DNA of 64,000 nucleotides from Hormiphora californensis. Lineage: Eukaryota; Ctenophora; Tentaculata; Cydippida; Pleurobrachiidae. Each line of letters begins with the position of its first letter. The first letter of the stretch is position 1. The notes below the pieces were generated by a model, which was not told the origin of the DNA, ran no database searches, and saw only the letters and a program-made list of their open reading frames with translations. Shown here in pieces: positions 1 to 23,625 of the stretch. A program made the position numbers and the translations under genes. The stretch covers positions 6,368,468 through 6,432,467 of the forward strand of contig CM035359.1 in NCBI GenBank assembly GCA_020137815.1, given 5' to 3'.

Positions 1-47
1 AAACAATTAAAATAAAAACAAATTAATTAGCTGCATCTCTCTTTCAG

Positions 48-176
48 AATGTGTGGATCACCTTTCCTAATTCTCACTGTGAGAAAATAAAGGTTGAGGC
101 GAACGGGTGCGATTCAAGTTCTTACCTCTACGAACAAATGCAGGCTAACTGCCAGAAAACGTGTGGATTCTGTTAA
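48..176 (+). CDS. Terminal exon of an ShK-domain (cysteine-rich) protein, partial
   Basis: The sequence CTCTCTTTCAG ends at 47 as a good splice acceptor. The frame that follows runs 42 codons to TAA at 174-176. It holds five cysteines and ends in NCQKTCGFC, the characteristic closing CxxxCxxC pattern of the ShK/SXC fold. A sixth cysteine would be expected in the upstream exon, which lies outside the window. ShK domains occur in secreted enzymes, lectin-like proteins and some channel-blocking peptides, so the domain alone does not make this a toxin. It is on the same strand as the secreted sushi protein at 3418-4910 and may belong to a related extracellular family. It also lies within or beyond the 3' part of TRAPPC8, on the opposite strand. 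The domain call is firm; the identity of the whole protein is unknown. Confidence 0.72.
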   Translation, partial: NVWITFPNSHCEKIKVEANGCDSSSYLYEQMQANCQKTCGFC

Positions 177-1490
177 ATCTAACATGGCAAAGAGATCTCT
201 ATTTGTAGATAACCCACCTTGGAAATCTCAATTTGTAGAAAATCTACCCACAGAAGCTGTGTTTAAATAGAGATTACTGTACTAGTAGCTTATTTTGAAA
301 GAAATGTAGAAATATACCGTGTTTTCCTTCTGATATCAATATGAACGGTGAAAGACACATATTGTTACTAATGGACCCGGCTTGCAACTGAAGCGACGGA
401 CAGTGGACAAATTAATATACAGTCGAAGAGTTGTCTCTCTTCATTTCCGTCTGGTTCTCAAATCTCAGTCATTCACCCTCATTTTCTATCTAGAAGAGAA
501 TGTGGGCCAATATTTTGGAAGAGTAGCAATCTCGAGAAAGCTGAGAGAGGCGAGACGAGAGATAGAGAGGGGAGGGAAGAGGAGGTCTGTTGCAGGGGAT
601 CAGAGTAGGTTGCACGGGAGATGGTGGGGAACCATCTCTCTAAGATTGGCTTTGACGGAACATTGTGAGTCTCGTAGGGGGAGAAAAGAGTTGTTTGAAG
701 GAGTTGAGTTTTTATCTATTTGTTGTTACTATTGCATATCATGGTGTGTATATATGATTGCCGTTAGGGGCAGAATAGTTACAGCCTTTTTATCCGACCC
801 ATTTCGATTAGTACAACTCTACTCGGTGTTCCCCAGTATTCTCAAGGGGCTCTTATATCTCTTCTTGCCACATTGGCAATGCTCACTCCCGGGGAACACT
901 AGGTATCGGATAGGGGAACTCCTTATATGCCTCGTTAAGGAATAAGGATACTAAGTGCCTCCAGTCTCACTTCTAGCCACATTGGCAACTCTCTATAAGT
1001 GAGGACACTTATGTATCGGCAATAGGAGCTTCACGTATGGTTGGATCTCGGCCAGTCACAAATCTTAAGGATATTGATCGGTGCAAGGATAGGGGTCTTG
1101 CACGCTGCTAGACCAGCAAGGTTTATTGGGCTGGAAACCCTGCAGTCCGTAGGTTGTCGAGTACGCTCAAGGGGAGGTCTAGGTACCATTGTAGCGCCTA
1201 TCATTTTACAGTCCGAACTAAGGGCTCGGCAGTCGGCTCACCCAACAGCTGTTTTAGTAGAACATTAAGATATATTATACTACTATTATATAGCTTCGAA
1301 CCAATTTAAGTTCGATAGGATAATAGTACCTATTCTATAGAACAGTGGGTTAAATTTCAGATAGATCTGAAATGTAACGCACTGTACAAAATGCAGAGTT
1401 TATAATGTCATCATGGACTAATAGTAGACAATTGCACACTATCTAGTTTATCTGTTACCTAGCAACGATCAACTGTAAAAAAGGGTTTAC
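177..1490. other. Gene-poor stretch, 3' of TRAPPC8 exon 13
   Basis: I find no further TRAPPC8 exon here, although the gene must continue to the left. Open frames at 382-945 and 1041-1268 on the plus strand have no recognisable domain and run through GA-rich sequence. Two diverged copies of a roughly 100-bp motif lie at about 860-925 and 970-1030; both carry CCACATTGGCAA followed by a TATCGG box. They suggest an old repeat or LTR fragment. Confidence 0.3.
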
Positions 1491-13567
<12,077 letters not shown>

Positions 13568-13728
13568 CACAAACCATCAGCAACGCTAGAAAAGGTGTGG
13601 ATGAAATATAGAGTATATCTATGTGGTCAAGTACTATATTGACTTAATAGGCCAGGTATAGTAGTAGGGAGTTGGGGGAAGGTGGTATTGAAAGTGACAG
13701 AAGAATGTACCAAGCATTAATTTCCATT

Positions 13729-14203
13729 TTAATGTTTGTAACAAGCATCGTACACAACACATTCCTCAACAAACTCCTGAAACTCTTCAAACGACACAGT
13801 CCCCTTTCCATCCTTATCCAGCTCCGTGAATATGGCCTCAGCCTCACCCGTACTAATACCAACATTTAGTTCCCTTAATCTCCTCACAAAGTTTGTCCTG
13901 TCCACTTCGTCCTCGCAGCGGGTATCAAGAATACGGAATGCCTCCCTGACACTGTCAGTCTTATCCGAGAAAACAGGTTTCCAGGAGTGATGTAAATTCA
14001 TCGAAATCAATGGTTCCCGACTTATCAGCATCGAACTGTTCAACCAGCTTGGTGAGTCGAGTTGAGGGGATATCTGCATTTAGTTTCTGGAGAACGCACC
14101 CTATCTCCTCCAAGCACATAACTCCATCCCCGTTACGGTCGAAGGTGTCGAAGATGGTTCGAAATATCTCATCTTCCTCATTATCCTCTTTTCGATCAGC
14201 CAT
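13729..14203 (-). CDS. Calmodulin-like four-EF-hand protein, intronless, one-base frame break
   Basis: From the start MADRKEDNEEDEIFR the minus strand codes two EF-hands (loops DRNGDGVMCLEE and DADKSGTIDFDE), then the frame changes near 13977 within a TTTT run. Removing one T would continue it through a degenerate third hand (DTRCEDEVDRTN, missing key acidic positions) and a good fourth hand (DKDGKGTVSFEE) to the stop at 13729. The total of about 157 residues is close to calmodulin and troponin C. The lack of introns, next to intron-rich genes, suggests a retrogene. The break is either a true pseudogene mutation or an assembly error. It lies 160 bp upstream of the TRAPPC8 start on the same strand. 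Confidence 0.85.
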
Positions 14204-14319
14204 AATATAACAGAACGCAGCTCAACAACAATAGCACGTACAGCAGAACGGGGTAACTCGGTAAACAAGGCTTTCTCATCAAATACGCACTGTATACACG
14301 TTACACACTGATCTCTTCA

Positions 14320-14438
14320 ATGTATATCTCTATTTCTCTCTTTTTCTCTTTCCTTTATATTCTATTTTCTCTCTCTTTTTCCTTTATATATCTCTCTGTC
14401 TCTCTCTCTCCCTCTCTCTCTCTCTCTACCCCTCTCGC

Positions 14439-14474
<36 letters not shown>

Positions 14475-14482
14475 ACTCTTTC

Positions 14483-14524
<42 letters not shown>
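14320..14524. repeat. (CT)n low-complexity tract
   Basis: CT repeats mixed with CTTTATAT blocks. The frames on both strands are artefacts. Confidence 0.92.
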
Positions 14525-14527
<3 letters not shown>

Positions 14528-14702
14528 AACATTCTGGCATTCAAAGTACCTCAATAGTCTCACTATCTATCAACTAGCTTTTATAATGTTATTCGAGTTA
14601 TGAGTGCACTTTTGGTACACTGCAATGCCAATCAATATCTTTTACTTTAAAGTTTGAAGACTTTTACTGGGGAGACTTAGATTTGCATATTAATATGTAT
14701 AA

Positions 14703-14894
14703 AGTCGAACCTCGATTTACCAGACCTCGATTTACCGGACCGTATAAGTTTTTCCCTGTTTTAAAGCATTGCATGTTAAACAAAACCTATAAATATGTAT
14801 ACCGTCCCAGTTAAAGTATTGTAAATTACCGTGTGGCGTGTATTACCTAGATATATCCTTCCCCGATAAATATCACGGTAAATCGAGGTTTGAC
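14703..14894. mobile_element. Diverged pogo-like MITE
   Basis: The left end AGTCGAACCTCGATTTA, with a second ACCTCGATTTACCGG box, is matched by TAAATCGAGGTTTGACT at the right end. It is related to, but distinct from, the CCCCGATTTAG family elsewhere in the window. Confidence 0.7.
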
Positions 14895-15018
14895 TATTTT
14901 TATAATATATACTGCGAAAGCCAAGGGTGGGGCGTTCTTACTGATTATACTATAAATGAACACCTTGCTTTTTTAGTAACAAAAAAAATAAAAAGGGGGC
15001 TGGGCGACCGGGGAACGA

Positions 15019-15024
15019 TTTATT
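15019..15024 (-). promoter_or_regulatory. Possible polyadenylation signal of the receptor gene
   Basis: AATAAA on the minus strand about 115 bases after the stop at 15137. Confidence 0.4.
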
Positions 15025-15136
15025 CGCAACAACTAATAAATAGTTCTAGTCGGTCAAAGTCACGGTTTCTATTTTGAATACCCACTGGAAATATTGGTAA
15101 CCATGGTAACACATTCTTCAGGGTAACTATAACAAT

Positions 15137-16037
15137 CTAAGAAGTAAACTTGATACTCTGTCGAGCTGCGATCATTACCGTTTTATTGAGTGATCCAGTG
15201 CGAACAATAATGGACGGTAAAATAGCTGAATACAGATACGACATGAATCGGATGGTGAAATCGAGGACCAACAGAGCGGTATCACTCTTAATCTTCTCGA
15301 CAACACCACTGTTAACCAGAACCAGCATGTACACGACAAAGAGTGGGAGATGGAGGACTATGTAAAGCACGGTGATGATGAGTGATACCATCCTGGCTGA
15401 CTCCTTCAATCGCTTCATGCTCGGTCTCATACTAGGTTTGTGGAGTTTTTTGTGGAGGATTGCGTAGGTGAGCAGCAGGAGAATATCACACATCATGACT
15501 GAAAAGAAGACGTATCCTACGAAGGAGTACTTATTGCCCTGGGTGAGGACGGGAGTACAGCCAATGTAGGATGGAGGTCCGAGATACTTGAAGTTGGTTA
15601 TTTCAAGTCTGTTCATCAATACGGCGATAAAAGCACTCACACCAAGAATGGCCAAGCATCCGCCAAGCAGAACTTTCACTCTGTTAACTTTTTTGTACAG
15701 AATAACGCTGCTAACAGCAATACTCCGATAAATGCACACAAAAGCAACGAGAAGGGAGAGTGTTATTACGGTGAATGTCCGGGCTGATCCTATCAGTTGA
15801 CACACGGGGAGGGAAACCCAAAACCCAATGGCGTCAACAAGGGCAAACAAAAGCGAGAACGCAGAAACAGCTAGTAAAATAAGCAAACAAATATAAAATG
15901 GTTGTCCGTTTTTGAAGATCTTGTAGAAGTTTTTGAAGGAAATGTAGTAGGAGGGAGATCCGGCGATAACCATGGTTACGAACACAATGACAAAGAAGCA
16001 GTTCAGGGTAGAGAGCACCTCGTCCGAGGCAGACGTT
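15137..16037 (-). CDS. Rhodopsin-like (class A) seven-transmembrane receptor, main exon
   Basis: The exon follows acceptor TTTTCCAACAG and codes about 299 residues to TAG/TAA at 15137. Seven hydrophobic segments are visible: FFVIVFVTMVIAG, ICLLILLAVSAF, TVITLSLLVAFVCIY, LLGGCLAILGVSAF, FVGYVFFSVMMCDILLLL, IITVLYIVLHLPLFVVYML and LDFTIRFMSYLYSAILP. A cysteine before helix 3 (VCQLIGSA) and one in the second extracellular loop (IGCTPVL) could form the usual disulphide. The DRY site is replaced by IYR and NPxxY by LPSII, so this is a divergent class A member, as often seen in expanded invertebrate receptor sets. There is no ATG before helix 1 in this exon; a GTG at 16018 is not a credible start, so the N-terminus comes from upstream exons. 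Ligand unknown. Confidence 0.85.
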
Positions 16038-16566
16038 CTGTTGGAAAACAGGGAGTTTAGAGGATTCTGTTAGAAAACAGGGAGTTTAGAAGATTCTGTT
16101 GGGAAACAGGGAGTTTAGAGGATTCTGTTGGAAAACAGGGAGTTTAGAGGATTCTGTTGGAAAACAGGGAGTTTAGGGGATTCTGTTGGAAAACAGGGAG
16201 TTTAGAGGATTCTGTTGGAAAACAGGGAGTTTAGAGGATTCTGTTGGAAAACAGGGAGTTTAGAGGATTCTGTTGGAAAACAGGGAGTTTAGAGGATTCT
16301 GTTGGGAAACAGGGAGTTTAGAGGATTCTGTTGGAAAACAGGGAGTTTAGAGGATTCTGTTGGAAAACAGGGAGTTTAGAGGATTCTGTTGGAAAACAGG
16401 GAGTTTAGAGGATTCTGTTGGAAAACAGGGAGTTTAGAGGATTCTGTTGGAAAACAGGGAGTTTAGAGGATTCTGTTGGAAAACAGGGAGTTTAGAGGAT
16501 TCTGTTGGAAAACAGGGAGTTTAGAGGATTCTGTTGGAAAACAGGGAATTTAGAGGATTCTGTTGA
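16038..16566. repeat. 29-bp minisatellite derived from the receptor's splice acceptor
   Basis: About 18 copies of a 29-bp unit (plus strand GGATTCTGTTGGAAAACAGG then GAGTTTAGA) abut the main exon. On the minus strand every unit carries AAACTCCCTGTTTTCCAACAG-type sequence, the polypyrimidine tract and AG of the true acceptor at 16038. Confidence 0.93.
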
Positions 16567-16802
16567 GGGACTGAATAGAGCTGAAATGAGCAATTGGACA
16601 TAAACAGCCGTTTATTCATCAATTCGATCCACAGAGAAGCATACAATGAAATGTTGAACCAGCATAACTTCGTCTTAGCGCCAAAAACCAGCAAACGCTG
16701 ATGATACCGCTGTAATATTTTAGGTAAAACTAAATTGCAGATAAATTAACACAAAAACAAATAATGTCAGCGAGAACGTTTTCGTCTAAAGAGCTGACTT
16801 AC

Positions 16803-16854
16803 TCCGAGAGATTGGTGATGGCCGAATGAATTGAAGTCTTGGGAATACGATACA
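16803..16854 (-). CDS. Candidate upstream exon of the receptor (N-terminal extracellular tail)
   Basis: Acceptor CTTTCCTTCCAAACAG and donor GGA|GTAAGT bound 52 bases. In the phase that fits the main exon it reads IPKTSIHSAITNLSE, with an N-glycosylation site (NLS), as expected for a receptor tail. A further possible start exon at about 16975-17027 (MAVEKSMNDMIEDEKYG, donor GTAAGT) has good splice signals, but its phase disagrees by one base. Confidence 0.45.
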
Positions 16855-17027
16855 CTGTTTGGAAGGAAAGTTAGAACAAATCATTATAAGCACAACTGTC
16901 TAAAATAAAGAGACAATAAATAAAAATGATTAAAAAATATTATTTTCAACGAATTCAACTTACTAAACCATTCCGTACTTTTCGTCTTCAATCATATCGT
17001 TCATACTCTTTTCGACTGCCATTTTAA

Positions 17028-17461
17028 AACTATTTGATATACAGCCGCTAACTTAGGTTCATTTTAGTGATTATGGTTGTTTTAGGAATTTGAAAACACC
17101 TCGACACATAGGATATATCTGTATAGGTTTCTTCGCTTTTATTGTAATATTTATTAAACCCATTATGTATGCATTGGCAAAGTCAACATACATGCTCCTT
17201 TTTGGCAAATCGGATGATCATATTGTTAAGAGGATCTCATTTATCGACTTAAATTGAGGGTGTACTGTGTACAGAAACGGAATTGTGACGCTTAGAGGGG
17301 ATTAATATAAAACTGTCTTTCAAGTTCATCGGCTCAACTTTTGCCATTCTTGAAAGTTGAAATCCGCCATTTACCCTTCATAAAAGCCTTAATTAACTTT
17401 TAAAGGGATTATCATTTAGTGATAATGATAAATTAAATGGTCGATGAGTCAAACATCAACA
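17028..17461. other. Intergenic stretch
   Basis: AT-rich; no gene or clear repeat seen. Confidence 0.4.
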
Positions 17462-17560
17462 GTCCGACTCCGATTTACCGGGTATCCCGGCAGAAAGTCC
17501 GATAGGGTTTTGCCCGGTAAATCGGGGTGCCCCGTGCCCCGTATATCGGGCTAAAATACC
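17462..17560. mobile_element. Pogo-like end fragment
   Basis: CAGTCCGACTCCGATTTACC followed by GGTAAATCGGGGTGCCCC. The partner end is not evident, so this is a half or rearranged member of the pogo-like family. Confidence 0.55.
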
Positions 17561-17844
17561 GCTGATTTCCTATCCTGGGGAATTTTAATAAATCGGGGCA
17601 GTCCGCACTCCGCAGTAAACACGTTAAAACGATTGAGAAACGCTGAAAATTCAAAATCCACCGAATACTTGACTGGGAACGAATAGCTTCCAGGGAGGGG
17701 GAGGCTCTATGAGGAGCTGACACCTGTGCAGTATCTGCACAAAGAGGATTACAAGATTACAAGATTATAAGAAGAATACAAGAATCGAATAAAAGAATGG
17801 AACACGACTGTGCGGGTGTACCAGTATGAGCATACTCGGAAATG

Positions 17845-18002
17845 TTCAGGTCGAGCACATGAAGGTCGAGCACAAGGTCGAGCACAAGGTCCGGTCAATG
17901 TCAGCACTTTTTTTCGCGCTGCGGCTCAACGGCGGTTCAACGACGCGCAGTGGTCACGTGACTGGTCAGACCTTGTGCTCGACCTCGTGCTCGACCTTTC
18001 AT
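17845..18002. repeat. Inverted repeat of GGTCGAGCACAA units
   Basis: The left arm has three units of AAGGTCGAGCACAAGG type. The right arm at about 17968-18000 has the inverse (CCTTGTGCTCGACCTCGTG). The same motif recurs at 22575-22615 and 26088-26128, next to the block ATGTTCAGG/CCTGAACATTTCCGAG, so this is one dispersed family. Confidence 0.7.
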
Positions 18003-18079
18003 ACGACGTGCGCGCCGTGAAATCTCGCGCGAAATTCCCACAGAGTTGATCTCCGCGTCAGCCGTTTCTCCCATCAAGT

Positions 18080-19309
18080 CACAGACAAACAGACAAACAT
18101 TCGCGCCCTGGCGTCAATTTACCAGGGCAGACGGCAGCTTGCTGATGAACAAAAACATGACATGCCATTACCAAACAATGTTTGAAACTTTGAACCAGTA
18201 GCATCTTCCTTTTTTCGCCAGTGTAGGGAGTCAAATTATAAACATCTTTTAGTTTTTTAAATAAGGTAACAAAATTAAAAATATGATAATGAATAGCATG
18301 GTAATCAGGCAATTGATAATTATAAATATAACACACAGATCCGCATTTTTCACATAAATTATGGGAACTATCAGTATCAGTTTCTCAGCTATTGAGAGAA
18401 AATTGTTGATTAGCCGCATAATTAACGAGGAAGCTGTGTTTTCTCCTTCCGGCCGGATCTGAACCACTGACCAGCTTTATGAAATGAGTACTAGAGTATT
18501 CGACGGGTTTTAATTTTGATATCATGTTGTAGAACGTAGTGTTGTTCTACAATAAAACCCTATTCAGTTCGTATCCCGACCAAAAGGAGAAAACACAACT
18601 TTTACAGTTACTTTACACCCATGAAATCGACATGTCCTCTCACCTCGACAGCTCATCACAGCCACAATCAAAGCCCGTATGTCGTATGACTCTTCTTATA
18701 AGCATATAAGTATTTTAGAATATAGAGTCCATGGCCTTTTTATGGTCTTTGTAGAGTCAAATCTTTATTAATACCAGATCCAATGTCATCGTAAGTCAGA
18801 GCAGCCACGTCATTACGCCAATAATTGATAAGCCGGCTTCATTAGACACTAGCGATCCCCTTGCACTGTACTGCACTTGCACTTGTAGTCCTCTATTTAT
18901 ATATTTTGTAGTCCTCCACATATAGTTTTGCACTAGCAGCTCCTTCAGTTACTGAAATGGAAAAAACAATTTACAATTTAAGTTTACAATAACAGTAACA
19001 CAGTTATAGTGGATAGTCCTAACATAAAAATTATGGTACAAACACACCCGTACACTTGCTCCCTTTTCAAAGAAATATCCCCAATAACAAATGAAAATTT
19101 CATTTGTTATAGGGGATATTGATATTTTTATTTATAAACCCGAATAAGCTAGATAACTCGGACAGTAACAACATTACTATCTTTTCAGTGACAATTAATG
19201 TATTGACACAGTTATAAACACACACACATACACACGTCACAGTTCTAGTTATGCATGTCACAGCTATGAATGAAGGAAGCCGGTCAGTGGGGAATACTGA
19301 CGTACGCAT
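18080..19309. other. Gene-poor AT-rich stretch
   Basis: No gene seen. A short perfect hairpin at about 19069-19113 (GGGGATA, ATTTCATTTG) surrounds ACAAATGAAAATTTCATTTGT. Confidence 0.4.
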
Positions 19310-19730
19310 TGAAGTGAGAGTGGACAGAAGCAGAATTGGAGAAGCTTGATTGAGGTAGTAAAGTCGGATTTTTTGAAGTTGTCACCCCAAAATGACCGCA
19401 CATGTGAAATTTATCAATTTTGATGCGCACACCACACGTTAACATGTGATGTGACGCGCAAAATCATTCCGCGCACGAAACGGGGGGTGACAACTTCAAA
19501 AAATCCGACTTTAGAGCATATAACTTTCCGAGTATTTTCCATCCAGGTTCACTGTTCGGGCATACACGCCCAGTGCCCACAGAACATAGCGAGATAGAGT
19601 TCCAGCCCCCTGGTAACAAATATAATAGAGCGAGGAATGTATCTTTTCAGAGCGGGAAAAGTGAAAATACTCGGAGAGTTCTGCTCTACTACATCAATCA
19701 AGCTTGTCCAATTCTTTTTCTGTCTACTCT
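19310..19730. mobile_element. Foldback element (AGAGTGGACAG family)
   Basis: The outer left end AGAGTGGACAGAAGCAGAAT pairs with ATTCTTTTTCTGTCTACTCT at the right. An inner inverted pair, AAAGTCGGATTTTTTGAAGT against ACTTCAAAAAATCCGACTTT, lies at 19361-19513. Termini resemble those of the element at 30064-30527. Confidence 0.75.
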
Positions 19731-20544
19731 GACTTTAACGAGACTTTAACGAGACTTACCAATTTCTATCGCACAGGGTTAATCGTGTACTGGTCCTGGG
19801 CTTTTTGTCAGCTTTGTGCTTGTTATGAGGCGATCCCATATACTATCTGGTCATATTCCAAACAAATAGATATCACTGTCTCGACCCTGCATGAGGAGAG
19901 AATATATCAGTAGTCAGTACAAAGGATGGGAGCAGGTTTAGGGACATCCAACATCTATTTAGTTTTTTATCGGTTGTTGGGACGTGGAGAGGTAGGGCCT
20001 AATGAAGAGATTAGATATCAGTACGGAGGTTGGGAGCAGGTTTTAGGAAATCCTACATTTATCTACTGTCATCATCTTTTTAGATATACCTTACTCTCGA
20101 TTTTTAAGAAACGCTTTAGTGAGAAACTTTTTTATAAGAAACTTTTCAAATGTAAATCACACAATTCAGAGACACCACAACAAAATAGAACACCCCCAAC
20201 TTGTTTAGTTTCTTGATAATAGAAGAAATTCTTGATAATAAAAGAAATTCTTTTTGTTTTTGGATTGCTTACACTTGAAGTTTCCTAGAAAAAAGTTTCT
20301 TATTGAAAAGTTTCTTGAAATATGAGAACTTAATTAACGAGAGTAAGGTTTTCTCCGCTGATGTGGGGTACTGGGTAGGGCCTAAATTAGATCGCCTAAT
20401 TTAGAGATTATGTTAAGGTGGTTGTGTGGTGACGTATGGGTGAGTATAGTTTACTGGTTTAGGGAATAGGGTACACGAGACAACTACAGGTTTACAGCAA
20501 GGTGAAGGTAATCTTGCTATCACAATCGGGTATCCGTGGGAAAG

Positions 20545-20787
20545 TCAAGGAGGATAGCTTGGCGGTGCAGGGGAGGTAGGGGTCTTCGTTCCGCTATAGG
20601 GATGGTGTGGGGTAGTAGCGGATCGGTCCTCTTCCCAGTTCTTCATCTCGGTTATATAGTGCAGTGCCTTGTTTCCTCTGTCATCACGATAGACATAACA
20701 AAGATCGTAGGTTAAACATCTGCTCGTTCTTGCTTGACGTAGGTGCTCCTCGAGGTCATAACAATCTCCCGATATCATCGTAGCCAT
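20545..20787 (-). CDS. Possible short coding region, unknown (copy 1)
   Basis: Eighty codons from MATMISGDCYDLEEHLRQ end in a proline-rich tail. It is repeated in copy 2 at 24040-24303. Between copies at least four residues differ, and a 4-base deletion alters the C-terminus in copy 2, so selection is not evident. Other frames over the same bases also look fairly protein-like. No family recognised. Confidence 0.25.
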   Translation of the reverse strand: MATMISGDCYDLEEHLRQARTSRCLTYDLCYVYRDDRGNKALHYITEMKNWEEDRSATTPHHPYSGTKTPTSPAPPSYPP

Positions 20788-20970
20788 CCTGTGGTTTCCC
20801 CGGCATGATGTAATCTCTCCGCGTACATGAAGAAGTCAATGTGAAGGAATCATGATATAACAATTACAAATCAGTTCATGGTGACCCACACATGCTCACC
20901 CTTCACACAGACACCCCACAAAAACATCCACTACTACCACACCCCTCCCCCTCCCTTCCCAAACCCAGAA

Positions 20971-21223
20971 TCTCCATCTCTCCATCTCTCCATCTCTCCA
21001 TCTCTCCATCTCTCCATCTCTCCATCTCTCCATCTCTCCATCTCTCCATCTCTCCATCTCTCCATCTCTCCATCTCTCCATCTCTCCATCTCTCCATCTC
21101 TCCATCTCTCCATCTCTCCATCTCTCCATCTCCCCATCTCCCCATCTCTCCATCTCTCCATCTCCCCATCTCCCCATCTCTCCATCTCTCCATCTCTCCA
21201 TCTCTCCATCTCTCCATCTCTCT
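20971..21223. repeat. (CCATCTCT)n octamer array
   Basis: About 31 units with occasional CCATCTCC variants. Related shorter arrays follow at 21506-21602 and 21728-21922; copy 2 equivalents are at 24487-24740, 25022-25115 and 25244-25436. All long frames across them are repeat translations. Confidence 0.95.
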
Positions 21224-22444
21224 GTTATATATATTGTTATATATTGCATACGTGAGAGATACAGATGGGATGTGGTAGTGACTAGTGGTAGTTCCCGAGA
21301 GAGCATGCAAGAATCGGATGATCGATAGAGAGAGAGAAAGAGAGATTATATCGAGTTTATCTTGTTCCTATTTCACTTCTGTCATTTCCCCAACCATTAC
21401 GTTAGTGGTGCACTGTTAGCTCTCGCCACACTGAGCCAACTTGTTTTGAACTTTGTCCCTACCCCGGAAATGGATTTACAAGGTTGCACACCACTCCTGT
21501 AACATATCTCCATCTCTCCATCTCTCCATCTCTCCATCTCTCCATCTCTCCATCTCCATCTCTCCATCTCTCTATCTCTTCATATCCATCTCTCCATCTC
21601 CATGCAAAACGCACATTCACGACTAGAGACAGATAAACGTAATTGAAGCGAAGAAAAGAAATGGTAGTTGGGTGGCGCCGTTGTTGGGACAGCTCTGCTT
21701 CCCAGCTGTTCGACACAGGGAGGACTCTCTCCATCTCTCCATCTCTCCATCCCTTAATCTCTAAATCTCTCTATCCCTCTATCTCTCTATCTCTCCATCC
21801 CTTAATCTCTCAATCTCTCTATCTCTCTTATCTCTATCTCTCTATCTCTCTATCTCTCTATCTCTCTATCTCTCTATCTCTCTATCTCTCTATCTCTTCA
21901 TATCCATCTCTCCATCTCCATGCAAAACGCACATTCATGACTAGAGATAGATAAACGTAATTGAAGCGAAGAAAAGAAATGGTAGTTGGGTGGCGCCCTT
22001 GTTGGGACAGCTCTGCTTCCCAGCTGTTCGAAACAGGGAGGACTCATGAAGAAAAGAAAGCCAATTAGACATAAATGGGTGATTCAAAGATGACGTCCAC
22101 TGTCCAGGAGTAGGGGAGGGGCCAGGGGGAGGTAGCCGGCGGACCTTACCTGGAGTTATGACTAAAGTCAAAGATATAATTTTAGTGAATATCCTCAAGC
22201 TGCTCCATCATGATAGTAAACACCTCCAACTGCTTCTGGGATTGTAGTTTTACTAATTTATCCTGTTTTTTTCATTTTTACAAACATCCTAAATGGAAAG
22301 GGTGGCTTTAACATCGGTAAGCGGTAAATGTTAGGCCCTAACTTGGTATAGGGCGTTCTGGTACATTTAATATGGTAAACCTCAACCCAACCCAATCGAC
22401 AACCGGCCTAACAGAGGTCAGGGACATGCAAAAGATAGAGAGGG

Positions 22445-22459
22445 AGGGAGGGAGAGAGA

Positions 22460-22533
<74 letters not shown>

Positions 22534-22545
22534 GACAGAGAGAGG
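22445..22545. repeat. (GA)n microsatellite (also 25958-26058 in copy 2)
   Basis: Pure GA for about 80 bp, flanked by GGGA units. Confidence 0.95.
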
Positions 22546-22670
22546 TCGTTGGTCAAGCACGAGATCAAGTAAGAGGTCGAGCACGAGGTCGAGCACAAGG
22601 TCAGCACAAGGTCTGGCCACGGTCGTGGAGAAGGTCTGCGATGAAATGAACAGATTCCAGACGTTTTAAA

Positions 22671-22897
22671 GTCTGATTTTAAGTAACTGTCGTTTTTACC
22701 GCACTCGATTTTGCTCTATTATTACAATAACTCCGGTTCCTGATGAGATAAAGACTTGAAACTTGGGGGTTGCGAAGAACATGCTAAGTTCTTCCTAACC
22801 TCCAAATTTCAAGTCTCTATCTTATCAGGAACTGGAGATATTGTCATAATAGAGCAAAATCGAGTGCGGTAAAAACGACAGTTATTTAAAATCAGAC
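22671..22897. repeat. Foldback repeat with TTTTACCGCACTCGATTTTG arms (also 26184-26410)
   Basis: The left arm GTCTGATTTTAAGTAACTGT is matched inversely by ACAGTTATTTAAAATCAGAC, and ACCGCACTCGATTTTGC by its inverse. Single-armed relatives occur near 49329-49480 and 58055-58110, where GGAGATAT and CTTATCAGGAAC recur. Confidence 0.85.
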
Positions 22898-23021
22898 TAT
22901 AATCTATTTTTCAAACTCGCGCGGCTCATCAATGTGACTTACCTGATTTTGATTTGCGCGTGACTGTGCACTACCTGTGTTCTCGACCTGTGCACTACCT
23001 GAACATTTCCGAGTATGCTCA

Positions 23022-23155
23022 TAGTGTTAGGGCAGTGCTTGATGTCATGAAATTTTACAGTAGATAGATTTTCAGACTCTACTAGGTAACAGCTGTCCAT
23101 TGAGCCCAAGATTAGCTTCCAACTCCCATGGCAAGCTTTGCATTTTTGCATGACA
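23022..23155. repeat. Dispersed repeat, three copies in the window
   Basis: The block with CAGTGCTTGATGTCATGAAA through CCATGGCAAGCTTTGCATTT also occurs at 26535-26668 (through the tandem duplication) and inverted at about 49003-49130. Confidence 0.85.
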
Positions 23156-23625
23156 AAATTAACACGTGACAATGACGAAAATGGTCACATGTCAAAGATT
23201 CCCTATTTCCCATCTTGAAAAAAATGTGTGCAGCACACAAATGCTCACAATGCGAGCAAATAAACTTTTCCCATTGCTAGTTGTCACGTTTTAGCCGCCC
23301 ATACTTCCCCGCCTTTAATTTGTCTGGTTTCTGAGTTCCCACCGATGAATGAGACGGAACCCATATAAATTAGACCTTCTCACAGATAAGGTCACTTTGG
23401 GTAATGTGTTACCAAATACACCATTTAATTGAAACGAACGGACAAACAAACGCGGAGCAGATTTTCGCTTATTTTACCTGCACACACTTGCTTACAGCAT
23501 AAATATACAATTTGAACTAATAAGCGTATGAAGTTATGTTACTAATTACTGACCGAATCAGTTTTCAATTGAGTCGCTGGACACTATCTGCGTGAAAGAA
23601 AGTATGAACAATTCAAGTTTTCAAA

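Noticed and set aside
382-945. 187-codon open frame near the left edge
   Set aside because: No domain, arginine-rich because of GA-rich DNA, no splice or start context; probably chance.
15137-16018. Receptor starting at GTG, 16018
   Set aside because: A GTG start is not credible in an animal gene. The frame is open upstream to a strong acceptor at 16038, so the start is in another exon.
20878-21310. 125-136 codon frames with SISPSLHL or GEMERWRD repeats
   Set aside because: Translation of the CCATCTCT array; present in both copies of the duplication and in several frames.
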